Notes: a model not told the origin generated them from the letters alone. Shown: positions 47,260 through 58,023, numbered from the stretch's first letter. The stretch is 64,000 nt of DNA from Ixodes scapularis (GCF_016920785.2 NW_024609835.1:174712995-174776994), one strand, 5' to 3'. Numbers and translations: made by a program.

Positions 47260-50200
47260 GATGAAACCTGGTGATAATAGAAAACACACTTCGCAATGTG
47301 CTCTTGACCACAACCGCTGCTGCTATGAATGCGGTGTTCCTCGAATGTTGATTTATAAGGCGATGGCTGAAACCCACGCACGCGCAGACGTGATGGCTCG
47401 GATGCGTCGGGACGAGCTGCCTCGTAGTGCTGGAGAGCGGCTCAGGCACGTGGACGAAAAAGGGCGCGTACCGAAGATGACCACGCAGGCCGAGAACGAT
47501 GAAACCTGGTGATAGTAGAAAACACACTTAGCAATGTGCTCTTGACCACAACCGCTGCTGCTATGAAGCCGGTGTTCCTGGAATGTTGATTTATAAGGCG
47601 ATGACTGAAACCCACGGACGCGCAGACGTGATGGCTCGGATGCGTCGGGACGAGCTGCCTCGTAGTGCTGGAGAGCGGCTCAGGCACGTGGACGTAGAAG
47701 GGCGCGTACCGAAGATGACCACGCAAGCCGAGAACGATGAAACCTGGTGATAGTAGAAAACACACTTAGCAATGTGCTCTTGACCACAACCGCTGCTGCT
47801 ATGAAGCCGGTGCTCCTCGAATGTTGATTTCTAAGGCGATGGCAGAAGCCCACGCACGCGCAGACGTGATGGCTCGGATGCGTCGGGACGAGCTGCCTCG
47901 TAGTGCTGGAGAGCGGCTCAGACACGTGGACGAAAAAGGGCGCGTACCGAAGATGACCACGCTGGCCGAGAACGATGAAACCTGGTGATAGTAGAAAACA
48001 CACTTAGCAATGTGCTCTTGACCACAACCCTGCTGCTATGAATGCGGTGTTCCTCGAATGTTGATTTATAAGGCGATGGCTGAAACCCACGCACGCGCAG
48101 ACGTGATGGCTCGGATGCGTCGGGACGAGATGCCTCGTAGTGCTGGAGAGCGGCTGAGGCACGTGGACGAAAAAGGGCGCGTACCGAAGATGACCACGCA
48201 GGCCGAGAACGATGAAACCTGGTGATAGTAGAAAACACACTTAGCAATGTGCTCTTGACCACAACCGCTGCTGCTATGAAGCCGGTGTTCCTGGAATGTT
48301 GATTTATAAGGCGATGACTGAAACCCACGCACGCGCAGACGTGATGGCTCGGATGCGTCGGGACGAGATGCCTCGTAGTGCTGGAGAGCGGCTCAGGCAC
48401 GTGGACGTAGAAGGGCGCGTACCGAAGATGAACACGCAGGCCGAGAACGATGAAACCTGGTGATAGTAGAAAACACACTTAGCAATGTGCTCTTGACCAC
48501 AACCGCTGCTGCTATGAAGCCGGTGTTCCTCGAATGTTGATTTATAAGGCGATGGCAGAAGCCCACGCACGCGCAGACGTGATGGCTCGGATGCGTCGGG
48601 ACGAGCTGCCTCGTAGTGCTGGAGAGCGGCTCAGACACGTGGACGAAAAAGGGCGCTTACCGAAGATGACCACGCTGGCCGAGAACGATGAAACCTGGTG
48701 ATAGTAGAAAACACACTTAGCAATGTGCTCTCTACCACAACCCTGCTGCTATGAATGCGGTGTTCCTCGAATGTTGATTTATAAGGCGATGGCTGAAACC
48801 CACGCACGCGCAGACGTGATGGCTCGGATGCGTCGGGACGAGATGCCTCGTAGTGCTGGAGAGCGGCTCAGGCACGTGGACGAAAAAGGGCGCGTACCGA
48901 AGATGACCACGCAGGCCGAGAACGATGAAACCTGGTGATAGTAGAAAACACACTTAGCAATGTGCTCTTGACCACAACCGCTGCTGCTATGAAGCCGGTG
49001 TTCCTGGAATGTTGATTTATAAGGCGATGACTGAAACCCACGCACGCCCAGACGTGATGGCTCGGATGCGTCGGGACGAGATGCCTCGTAATGCTGGAGA
49101 GCGGCTCAGGCACGTGGACGTAGAAGGGCGCGTACCGAAGATGAACACGCAGGCCGAGAACGATGAAACCTGGTGATAGTAGAAAACACACTTAGCAATG
49201 TGCTCTTGACCACAACCGCTGCTGCTATGAAGCCGGTGTTCCTGGAATGTTGATTTATAAGGCGATGACTGAAACCCACGCACGCGCAGACGTGATGGCT
49301 CGGATGCGTCGGGACGAGATGCCTCGTAGTGCTGGAGAGCGGTTCAGGCACGTGGACGAAAAAGGGCGCGTACCGAAGATGACCACGCTGGCCGAGAACG
49401 ATGAAACCTGGTGATAGTAGAAAACACACTTAGCAATGTGCTCTTGACCACAACCGCTGCTGCTATGAAGCCGGTGTTCCTGGAATGTTGATTTATAAGG
49501 CGATGACTGAAACCCACGCACGCGCAGACGTGATGGCTCGGATGCGTCGGGACGAGATGCCTCGTAGTGCTGGAGAGCGGCTCAGGCACGTGGACGTAGA
49601 AGGGCGCGTACCGAAGATGAACACGCAGGCCGAGAACGATGAAACCTGGTGATAGTAGAAAACACACTTAGCAATGTGCTCTTGACCACAACCGCTGCTG
49701 CTATGAAGCCGGTGTTCCTCGAATGTTGATTTATAAGGCGATGGCAGAAGCCCACGCACGCGCAGACGTGATGGCTCGGATGCGTCGGGACGAGCTGCCT
49801 CGTAGTGCTGGAGAGCGGCTCAGACACGTGGACGAAAAAGGGCGCTTACCGAAGATGACCACGCTGGCCGAGAACGATGAAACCTGGTGATAGTAGAAAA
49901 CACACTTAGCAATGTGCTCTTGACCACAACCCTGCTGCTATGAATGCGGTGTTCCTCGAATGTTGATTTATAAGGCGATGGCTGAAACCCACGCACGCGC
50001 AGACGTGATGGCTTGGATGCGTCGGGACGAGATGCCTCGTAGTGCTGGAGAGCGGCTCAGGCACGTGGACGAAAAAGGGCGCGTACCGAAGATGACCACG
50101 CAGGCCGAGAACGATGAAACCTGGTGATAGTAGAAAACACACTTAGCAATGTGCTCTTGACCACAACCGCTGCTGCTATGAAGCCGGTGTTCCTGGAATG

Positions 50201-51127
50201 TTGATTTATAAGGCGATGACTGAAACCGACGCACGCGCAGACGTGATGGCTCGGATGCGTCGGGACGAGCTGCCTCGTAGTGCTGGAGAGCGGCTCAGGC
50301 ACGTGGACGAAAAAGGGCGCGTACCGAAGATGAACACGCAGGCCGAGAACGATGAAACCTGGTGATAGTAGAAAACACACTTAGCAATGTGCTCTTGACC
50401 ACAACCGCTGCTGCTATGAAGCCGGTGTTCCTGGAATGTTGATTTATAAGGCGATGACTGAAACCGACGCACGCGCAGACGTGATGGCTCGGATGCGTCG
50501 GGACGAGCTGCCTCGTAGTGCTGGAGAGCGGCTCAGGCACGTGGACGTAGAAGGGCGCGTACCGAAGATGAACACGCAGGCCGAGAACGATGAAACCTGG
50601 TGATAGTAGAAAACACACTTAGCAATGTGCTCTTCACCACAACCCTGCTGCTATGAATGCGGTGTTCCTCGAATGTTGATTTATAAGGCGATGGCTGAAA
50701 CCCACGCACGCGCAGACGTGATGGCTTGGATGCGTCGGGACGAGATGCCTCGTAGTGCTGGAGAGCGGCTCAGGCACGTGGACGAAAAAGGGCGCGTACC
50801 GAAGATGACCACGCAGGCCGAGAACGATGAAACCTGGTGATAGTAGAAAACACACTTAGCAATGTGCTCTTGACCACAACCGCTGCTGCTATGAAGCCGG
50901 TGTTCCTGGAATGTTGATTTATAAGGCGATGACTGAAACCGACGCACGCGCAGACGTGATGGCTCGGATGCGTCGGGACGAGCTGCCTCGTAGTGCTGGA
51001 GAGCGGCTCAGGCACGTGGACGTAGAAGGGCGCGTACCGAAGATGAACACGCAGGCCGAGAACGATGAAACCTGGTGATAGTAGAAAACACACTTAGCAA
51101 TGTGCTCTTCACCACAACCGCTGCTGT
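47260..51127 (+). repeat. Right-edge subfamily of the 238-bp satellite
   Basis: Units here carry linked changes seen nowhere else: GTGGACGTAGAAGGG, TTCCTGGAATG, CGATGACTGAAACC, CGAGATGCCTCG and a one-base loss giving CAACCCTGCTGC with GAATGCGG. They form their own local duplications, with offsets of about 1902 bp (8 units) and 1189 bp (5 units). Confidence 0.8.
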
Positions 51128-51243
51128 ATACATGAGGAGTTGGTTTTCGGGGTATCGGTATTTCGTGGTGTTATTTTTCTTTTGTTAAATCTGGAGTTTT
51201 TTTTTGTTTTGTTCTTTTAAGTTCGTATTATTAAGCGCTGTGG

Positions 51244-51380
51244 CTAGTGTTACGTCCGGAAAGAGCACTGAAACGCGTATACCTAACCCTCCGCCCCGCC
51301 CTCCTAGCTCTCTCTCCGCCGTGAACCTAGGGAAGGCGGAGATTTGGACGTAACTTGGGTTACGTCGGACGTAACGCTAG
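51244..51380. repeat. 137-bp inverted-repeat (MITE-like) element
   Basis: CTAGTGTTACGTCCG at 51244-51258 and its reverse complement, with one mismatch, at 51366-51380. Inside, GACGTAAC and GTTACGTC form a second pair around 51347-51366. No coding capacity and no clear target duplication. Confidence 0.5.
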
Positions 51381-52166
51381 ACACTTCGATTATTAAGAGG
51401 GAATTTCTTAGCTTTTTCCATCTGTGGCTTTTACAATCGTACACTCATTTCGGAGCTGTCTGCCTTTCTCTCTTCTCTATTGTCTGAATTTCGAACAGAA
51501 AGACTGCTTATAAGGGAAAACTAAAATATGAATGATAGAGTACGTGCAAAGTAGGTGGATTGGCGTTGTACTCTACCTTGTTTTATTCGTAGTCGCGAGC
51601 TACTGTTGACGCACTTTCCTGCCTTAACTACTTTCTGGCTGTACCACTAGTGAGGTGGGCGAGGCCTCTCCTTGTGTTTTGACAGCACTTTGATTGACAT
51701 TCTGGAGAATTTTTGCAGTTCTTACTTATTAGTGTATATCCGCATCGCAAAATGTGATAAATTAAAAAAAAAAGGACTAGTGGTTTACTCGCTGCCTGGT
51801 TCATGATTTGCGAGAGGTTTACATCCGGGTATGCGTCACTGTAATCAAAAACCGTCATATTTTTAATTTTTTTTTTACGGCGGGCTTTTTTACACAGGCG
51901 ACTAGAACTGCAACCAGGTTGTAAAAATGTCGTGGGTGACCTTCTGTTAGAATGCGTTGCTCTTAAACACGGATATATAAATGCAGGTCTTATTTTTGGA
52001 CATTGCACTATATTTCCGTAAACAACAAATATTTTTTTTTTATTCGAGAATTAGGAATAAAGAAGGGGGTGACACACATATAGTATCGAAGCCTCACTGT
52101 GTGTGGTTCCTTGTTTTCATTCTAAAATAATGAAAGTTCCCCAACGTGCTTGCCACAAGAGGGGAC
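51381..52166. other. No gene; possible decayed minus-strand ORF
   Basis: The only longer frame is on the minus strand at 51628-52008 (126 codons, no ATG at its start). It ends with a Cys-rich part (KNCKNSPECQSKCC, then RRGLAHLTSG). Such a Cys-rich end followed by RGGL-like residues is seen in some decayed DNA-transposon transposases, but the match is too weak to name it. An A-rich run interrupts it near 51870. Otherwise AT-rich sequence with nothing assignable. Confidence 0.3.
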
Positions 52167-52195
52167 AAATAAATAATAATAATAATAATAATAAT
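52167..52195 (+). repeat. (AAT)n microsatellite, possible LINE tail
   Basis: About 9 AAT repeats preceded by GGGGACAAATAAAT. Such a leader plus ATT/AAT repeats is a common 3' terminus of CR1- or RTE-like LINEs, but no coding part is attached. Confidence 0.6.
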
Positions 52196-52224
52196 ACCCG
52201 AAGGAACAATCCATCAATGTAACC

Positions 52225-52500
52225 CTGTTTGGCAGTCAATGTTTTCTAGTGGACCACTGACTGTACCTGACTGTACGTCAAGCATGTCTGATTGGCCAAC
52301 AAGTTACTCTGACCGACAGTCAAACTCCAGTCAGACTCCACTTGTCGGCTTTCTGATGGTTTCCTGGTGGCAGTCGGCCGCCGCGAAATGCCATCAAGAT
52401 GTCTTGGTGGCGATTCTGATTGTACATCGATTGGCTCTGACTGTACGTCAAAAAGCTTTTACGTGCAGACAGACGTACGGTCAAAGGACGTAAAGTTCGT
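52225..52500. repeat. Degenerate CTGAC/CAGTC-rich repeat
   Basis: The motif CTGACTGTAC and its variants occur many times, together with CAGTCAGAC and CAGTC on both strands. A similar style, with GTCATCTGATGG and CAGATGTCGTCTGATGG, is seen at 63100-63175. No coding frame or element class recognised. Confidence 0.35.
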
Positions 52501-52767
52501 TCGGATACCACTATTTCGTCAAATCTATGAATACGAAAAACAATCTATGCACAAGAAAACGATTTCGGGACGTGAGCCCATAAAACCGCTGATGTTAGAG
52601 ATATGACACGCAGCCGACCGACAACCTTGATGAGAAGCCCGCCTAAACGCCGAACACGCCACTTCGCTTCGCCCATAGAGGCTTCGCCGAGCTTTCATGA
52701 ACGATCGCTCTCGACTCGCTTTGTTTGCCCGCTTGCTCCAACCTGTCGATCCTGCCCGGGCTCTACA

Positions 52768-52942
52768 ATGTCTTATATTTTAGTAGAATTTCTACTCGAC
52801 AAGACCCAGCCTTTTGTGAGTTCCGACGATGTAAGGGACTTTAGCGGTGTAGTTGAAGACGACAAGGTGTACCAGGTTTACTGGGCCAGAGACGCGCGAA
52901 CAAAAGGATCGTTCTACGGCGCGAAAGAACTCTACATGGCAG
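52768..52942 (+). CDS. Putative first coding exon of a BEND5-like (BEN-domain family) protein
   Basis: ATG at 52768 opens 58 codons plus one base, ending at the consensus donor CAG|GTGAGT (GT at 52943), so a phase-1 intron would follow. The peptide begins MSYILVEFLLDKTQPF and continues VRDFSG...DDKVYQVYW and AKELYMAG. This parallels the N-terminus of BEND5, where a short hydrophobic strand (FVRFLED), a VRDF motif and KVYAVY occur in the same order. That family carries a C-terminal DNA-binding BEN domain, which must lie in exons outside this window. The upstream frame is open but shows no motif, so I start at this ATG. It is the only host-gene candidate here. It could be a duplicated orphan exon or pseudogene; the downstream intron is filled by LINEs. 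Confidence 0.45.
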
Positions 52943-53061
52943 GTGAGTTGAACTGAAGTACGGCGAGTGACGTACGAGTGCTTTGCATAATATGCTAAAG
53001 GCTTAACTGCATTTGTAGCCGAAGGATCTCGTATAAAACGAATGGTCAAATCGAGTTTCCT

Positions 53062-53078
53062 AAGCGATGGCATAGCAT
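53062..53078 (+). repeat. Target-site duplication, left copy (LINE at 53079)
   Basis: AAGCGATGGCATAGCAT, 17 bp, repeated exactly at 58007-58023. It is also the 5' part of the split tRNA-like sequence. Confidence 0.95.
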
Positions 53079-53120
53079 GGCGAGAAAGAAAAAGACGCCG
53101 TTTCGAACGGCTGCGTTTTC

Positions 53121-54384
53121 ATGTTCTCCGCCCAAGAAAACAAATCGGCCTCTGGCCGAGGTACTACGTCTACTGCTGCTGCTGCTACCGTTTCCCCGAT
53201 GGATGACTACCGAGTGCTGATGCCACGTCTACCTACTGGTAACCTCGTTCTTAATTCAGTATTCCTGCATGGAGATCTCGCTGCTCGACCCTACCGAGCT
53301 CCGGACTTTCGAGATGCTCTCAGTGGCATGATTGACCGAAAGGACATCATCGCCATGGGACAATACTAAATGTCGCATGTCTGGATGGTCGTATGTGCGA
53401 CTTCCCTCGCGAAAAGCAAGCTCGTCGCCTGCGAAAAGCTAAAGGTGAAAGGACGCCAATGCCTCGTCGTAGATCCAGAATCAAAAGAAGTGAAACTCAG
53501 GCTTCTGTGGCTACCCCCCCCCCCCCCCCCCCCCCATGTGGAAAACCGGAGAGTTGCTGAAGCACTGGAACCCTTTGGTACCGTGCGGTCTATCGTACGA
53601 GAGAAGTGGAAATGTGAGGGAATGGAAGATATGGATACCCTCAACAGAGAGGTGCAACTGACACTTCGAGACGACGTAAGCGTGAGCAAGATTCCTCACC
53701 TACTGACTATTTATGGGTGCCAGAGCTTGCTACTGATCCCCGGACGACCTCCTTTGTGCCTGCGATGCAACCGCGTGGGCCACATCCGCCGCCACTGCCG
53801 TACTCCGAGGTGCACGAAGTGCCAAAGGTACGGACACAGCCTTGCTGACTGCGGCCTCACCTACGCCGACAAGCTTAAAATCGGAACAGCAGACGACTCA
53901 ACCACAGAACACCTGATGGATGCAAGCGAGGTTGTTGAACCGAGTGGGGACATCCCCATGATGACCGAGCCTCCAGGTTCAACATCTCAGCCACCCCCGA
54001 CCGAATCTCCTCTCCCAGAAGGAACCTTTCCCTCTCCTGATGTGAGTGCAGATCAACCCGCCAGCCCCCCTACAATCACCAGAAAGAGCACTGACAACTT
54101 CCCACGCCGCAGAATATGGACAGACTTCTACAGATGATCAACAAAACAAAGAAACCACCGAGGTTGAGGAGAAAGGTAACTCAACGCAAGGAATCGACGA
54201 TGCAGATGACCCCATTCTTGCAATCGAGGCAGTTACGAATGCGACATTGAGCGACGGTACCATAACTAGATCAAAAATGTCTGACAGAAGACAGGCTGGA
54301 ACGCGGCACAAGCCTTATTTGAAGCCATCTTCTGGCCCTAAACTTGTCGAAGACAAGACACTGAGCGATAACGCTCAACCATAA
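53121..54384 (+). pseudogene. LINE ORF1 (gag-like, two CCHC knuckles), copy 3
   Basis: Starts at ATG 53121 (MFSAQENKSASG). The N-terminal block DDYRVLMPRLPTGNLVLNSV and the following PYRAPDF are shared with the 58-kb copy. An in-frame TAA at 53367-53369 is followed at once by ATG (reading MSHVW), and the frame goes on. The middle domain KVKGRQCLVVDPESKEVKLR is broken by a 22-C homopolymer (53514-53535) read as polyproline. The knuckles are CLRCNRVGHIRRHC and CTKCQRYGHSLADC (CX2CX4HX4C each). After an acidic, Pro/Ser/Thr-rich stretch, a frameshift between about 54046 and 54137 moves the tail to another frame, which ends at 54384, just before ORF2. The role would be binding of LINE RNA. Confidence 0.88.
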
Positions 54385-54392
54385 ACGATCTC

Positions 54393-57300
54393 ATGTTCAG
54401 CACCCCTCAGCTCCGTGTAGCTACGTTAAACGTCAGAGGTCTTAAATCTAAACGAAAGCAGTGCCAGCTCCTTCAGCTGATATCCCTACAGCAAGTAGAT
54501 GTATTGGCAGTACAAGAAACAAAATTGTCCGGCGAGGAAGAAACCGAAATCGCGTTGAAACCTTTTCTAAATGATTTCGATGTGTGTGTCACCCATGCAA
54601 CGGGCACATCGGCCGGGTGTTTTTTGCTACTGAAAAGGAGAACGGGTCTGACTGCTAACGCTCTCACCACCGGTCGAGAGGGGTGCTTCATTGTATGCGA
54701 TCTTACTTATGGCACTGACGAATGGCGCATAATCTGTGTGTACGCTCCCAACGCTGGGAACGCACGTAACGACTTCTTTTTACTCATAGAACCATATATT
54801 AGAACCGATAGAAAACTATTTCTACTGGGAGACTTCAACTGTGTGTTAAATATGAAGGATCGTTCCCAATTTACGTCCAGATTTGACTCAAGTGCAGCAT
54901 TATTGTATTCCTTCATTACCGAAAACAACTTAGCAGACATTGGAGAACACAAAGGAAGCAGAGTACATTACACACATTTCCAACGCTATTCTCACGCACG
55001 ACTCGATCGAATATACGTATCTGGAGAACTCTACAAGGTTATTTCAGATTACACGGTTAAACCTGTTTTTTTTCTCAGACCACTGTCTTGTGTCAATTAC
55101 CCTTGGCGTAAAGAAAAGGCATTTATCGCGTCCTGAATGAAGCCTATGGAAACTGAACACAACCCTTCTAGATGACGAAATATTTGCCGATCGTATCCCC
55201 GAAATTGTTTTGCACGTACAGCAGATACCCTCACTACACGTATTTTGCAAATGGGACATGTTCAAACAACAGGTTAAAAATTGGGCAATCGAACGCGCGA
55301 GCACTATCACATTTGAAAAAAAGGCGAGAACTGAAGAATCTTTTAAATACGCTATTAGCACTTTACGAACTTGAGAGTTACAATCCTGGTGAATACACAG
55401 AAGAAATAAATATGACTAAAACACAACTCCAGCGATACGATGCCGACAAATATCGAGGAGCAGTGATTCGATCGCGCTCACAAAAATTTCTACTTGGAGA
55501 AACACCCGGCCGGAGATCCTTGGAAGATGAGCGAAGGTATGCTTTAACAAAGGAAATTGTTGAAATCGAACATACTAATGGCAGTACGAGAATAGATACA
55601 GCAAACATTTCAGAGGCCTTTGTGGATTATTACACTAATCTTTTGGGGAAAGGCATTCCGATTGAAGAAAATTCAGATACAGAACACCTTGTAAACCTCT
55701 TGCCTTCCTTACCAGACGAGGAAAAAGAAATAGTCGAGGGTCCTCTGACCTTACAGAAAATTCAAAATGTCATAAAAGCACTTCCTTCAAATAAGACACC
55801 TGGACCTGATGGCCTAAGTGCTGAATTCTACAAGAAGTTTTCTGATCTGTTGAGTCCCTTACTACTTGATGTCCTAAAGGCCGCTTACGAATACCGAACA
55901 CTACCGCCAACGTTTTATTACGGTCATACTGTACTAATTCCTAAAACAGAAGACACAATAGCTCTAAAAAAGGTTGAAGCTTATCGACCTATACCACTTT
56001 GTAATGTGGACTATAAAATATTCGCAAAAGTTTTAAACGAACGCTTACACCTCGTAATACATAATCTAATCGGAGAGCAACAAACTTGTGGTATACGAGA
56101 ACGAAACATTCAAACGAACATACACGTAGATCTGTGATTGACTCTGCATTCGATGAGCAAGATCAAGTAGCTATTGTTCAACTTGATTTGTCCAAAGCAT
56201 TCGATAGAGTAAGCAATTCTTTCTTATTCAAAATACTTTCACATGTAAACATAGGGACCATGCTATTCGAGGGCATTCAGCTCTGTTACAAAAACAGCAG
56301 CACAAGACTAATTGTAAACAATTCCCTTTCTGAATCCATTCTTATCAAATCTTCAGTAAGGCAAGGTTGTCCACTATCACCGCTTCTTTATTGTTTATAC
56401 CTTGAACCTCTCTGCCTTAGCATTATTACCAATGAAATTATCCGAGGCTATACTATTTGCTTCACTGAGGTAAAGTTACTGGCATATGCTGATGACGTGG
56501 CACTGTTCTGTTCGAATAAGAAGAGTGTGGAAAAAGGCCTTCATATAACACAGAAGTATTGTGGCCTAACGGGAGCGAGGTTGAACACTGAAAAATCTAA
56601 TGGCTTCTGGATAGGCGCGTGGGCAACCATGCCAGGACAATTTGCTGGGCTGTCGTGGAACTGCTGTCCCTTCAAATATCTTGGCGTTCCTCTTGGTCAA
56701 ACAAGATCCAATAATCTATATTGGAATTCCGTTGTGACTGAGATTAAGCAAAAATCATTAGCATGGAGGGCGCGAGACCTTTCAATCTTCGCAAAAGCAG
56801 CAGTGTGCAGCATTTTTTTAATATCTAAACTAATGTATGTCTTCCAGGTATTACATTGTGGCCGTTCAAAGGTACAAGCCTTCCACAGAACCTTTGCGAC
56901 CTTTATTTGGAGCTCATCTTGGGAACGGATGAAACGCGATAACTTATTCCTTCCGTTAGAAGCTGGCGGCTTAGGTCTCGCACATTTATTCGTCCGGCAA
57001 CTCGTTTCGCGACTATTTTTCTTTAGGAATTTATCCCATCCTTTCCTGCTTGCCATTGTTCAAAGAAAGTTGGCACATCACTTGCCCTTTTTGGTCATAT
57101 CAACAACGACTTCTACCCAAGGCAAACTATGGGGCTTTTGGAAAGAAGTAGTCGATACCTTTATGTTTCTAAAAGTCCGCTTCTCATTAGAATATTTGTT
57201 TGAAGCACCACGAAAACGACTATCACAGGTCTTGATTGAAAGTCTCTTTCCCATTCCACTGTATAGGACACGATTTAGTGACTGTGATGGACAAGATGTT

Positions 57301-57789
57301 TTAAAACGTGTAAAGCGAATGTGCATATCTCCAAGCGCTAAAACATTTTTCTTTAAGTTACACACATCAACGCTTCCAGTAAAATCGTGGCTCCAAGAAC
57401 GTGGGTTTTTTGTGCCGTGGTCAATTGACTGTCGATTATGCCACCGACCGGAAACAATAAAACACTGCTTCGTCTACTGTACAGATGCCGTTTTCTTCTG
57501 GGATGTCCTCCAGCGAACTCTTAAGAAAGAAATAGACTTTACCGATCATAGTATTCGTTTTTTACACATACCTAGCGAGACAAGCATTCTCTATGATTTA
57601 TTTATGCTGATAGGCCTCCACAGCCTCTGGAGATGCCGGATGATTGACAGGAATGCCGACACACCACGCACCAGAAAATCCATTTTTCTAGAAGAAATTT
57701 CGAAAGTAAGAAGTGTTTACGAAGCTCACCCACGAGTGCCTGAATGGTTTCACCTTTCTGATGCGTGTTTGAGACTTCCAGATTTTTAA
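54393..57789 (+). pseudogene. LINE ORF2 (EN-RT), copy 3
   Basis: ATG 54393 (MFSTPQLRVATLNVRGL) lies 9 bases after the ORF1 stop. Endonuclease motifs: VLAVQETKLSG, ICVYAPNAGNARND, LLGDFNCVLN, HARLDRIYVSG, then FFSDHCLVSI reached only through a frameshift in a T run at about 55067. RT motifs: NKTPGPDGLSAEFYKKF, YRPIPLCNVDYKIFAKV, QQTCGIRERNIQTNIH, QLDLSKAFDRV, SVRQGCPLSPLLYCLYLEPL, AYADDVALFC. The C-terminal CRLCHRPETIKHCFVYC motif precedes FFWDVLQRTLKKE. Damage: the T-run frameshift, TGA at 55138-55140, a frameshift in an A7 run near 55320 and another near 56127. The length of about 1130 codons is normal for the family. Confidence 0.9.
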
Positions 57790-58006
57790 TATCTGGAAAT
57801 GGTCGAGATTATAGCCTGCTTAAAAACGTTGTGTTTCTTTGTGTTCATGATGTGCCGGGAGTGAAATAGTGCTATAGGAGTGCGGCTTACGCAGACATTC
57901 CTCTCAACTTTTCACCTCATATCTATCGCTGTGTACATAATCATCATTTCACCTTGTAACCATGTAACCTGAATTTTCAACAAATTTCCATGTAATAAAG
58001 AAAAAA

Positions 58007-58023
58007 AAGCGATGGCATAGCAT
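58007..58023 (+). repeat. Target-site duplication, right copy (LINE at 53079)
   Basis: Exact repeat of 53062-53078. It overlaps the start of the next element's own duplication (AGCATAGGGGTT at 58019-58030). Confidence 0.95.

Larger units (their letters stand above)
20356..51127 (+). repeat. 238-bp satellite array, about 129 units
   Basis: A continuous head-to-tail array in one orientation, 30.8 kb long with a 238-bp period (30772/238 is about 129). Landmarks in each unit include GTAGAAAACACACTTAGC, GACCACAACCGCTGC, GTTCCTCGAATGTTGATTTA, GATGGCTCGGATGCGTCGGG and AAAAAGGGCGCGTACCGAAG. Most units differ from neighbours by only a few bases. Open frames of 70-110 codons occur in every unit on both strands, but 238 = 3 x 79 + 1, so the frame rotates each unit and no long protein can exist. 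The left edge abuts the CR1-like LINE; the right edge ends inside a unit at CCGCTGCTG. Size, homogeneity and higher-order order are those of a centromeric, pericentromeric or other heterochromatic satellite. Confidence 0.97.
53079..58006 (+). mobile_element. Tx1/L1-type LINE, copy 3, full length, broken
   Basis: 4928 bp between exact 17-bp target duplications. The 5' UTR is only 42 bp, followed by ORF1, a short gap, ORF2 and a 3' UTR of about 215 bp that ends AATAAAG plus A8. It is of the same family as the copies at 924-5346 and 58031-62903 but a distinct, more AT-rich subfamily with clearly diverged proteins. It inserted into the left duplication of its neighbour, so it is the younger event at this locus, although its ORFs are more damaged. 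Confidence 0.95.

Noticed and set aside
20418..51093. More than two hundred open frames of 67-216 codons in the 238-bp array as a protein family
   Set aside because: They recur on both strands at the satellite period; the period is not a multiple of three, so frames do not join, and there are no domain motifs. They follow from few stops in the unit.
20356..51127. Regular repeats as a CRISPR array
   Set aside because: The whole 238-bp unit is repeated, with no alternation of short repeats and unique spacers, no cas genes, and eukaryotic context.
51628..52008. Minus-strand Cys-rich frame as a transposase gene
   Set aside because: Too short, no start codon, interrupted by an A-rich run, and the resemblance to transposase C-termini is weak. 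It is listed only as part of an unassigned stretch.
52603..52767. Extension of the BEND5-like exon upstream (52603 start)
   Set aside because: The upstream residues are Arg/Ser/Pro-rich without family motifs, whereas the ATG at 52768 starts exactly at the recognisable N-terminal strand.
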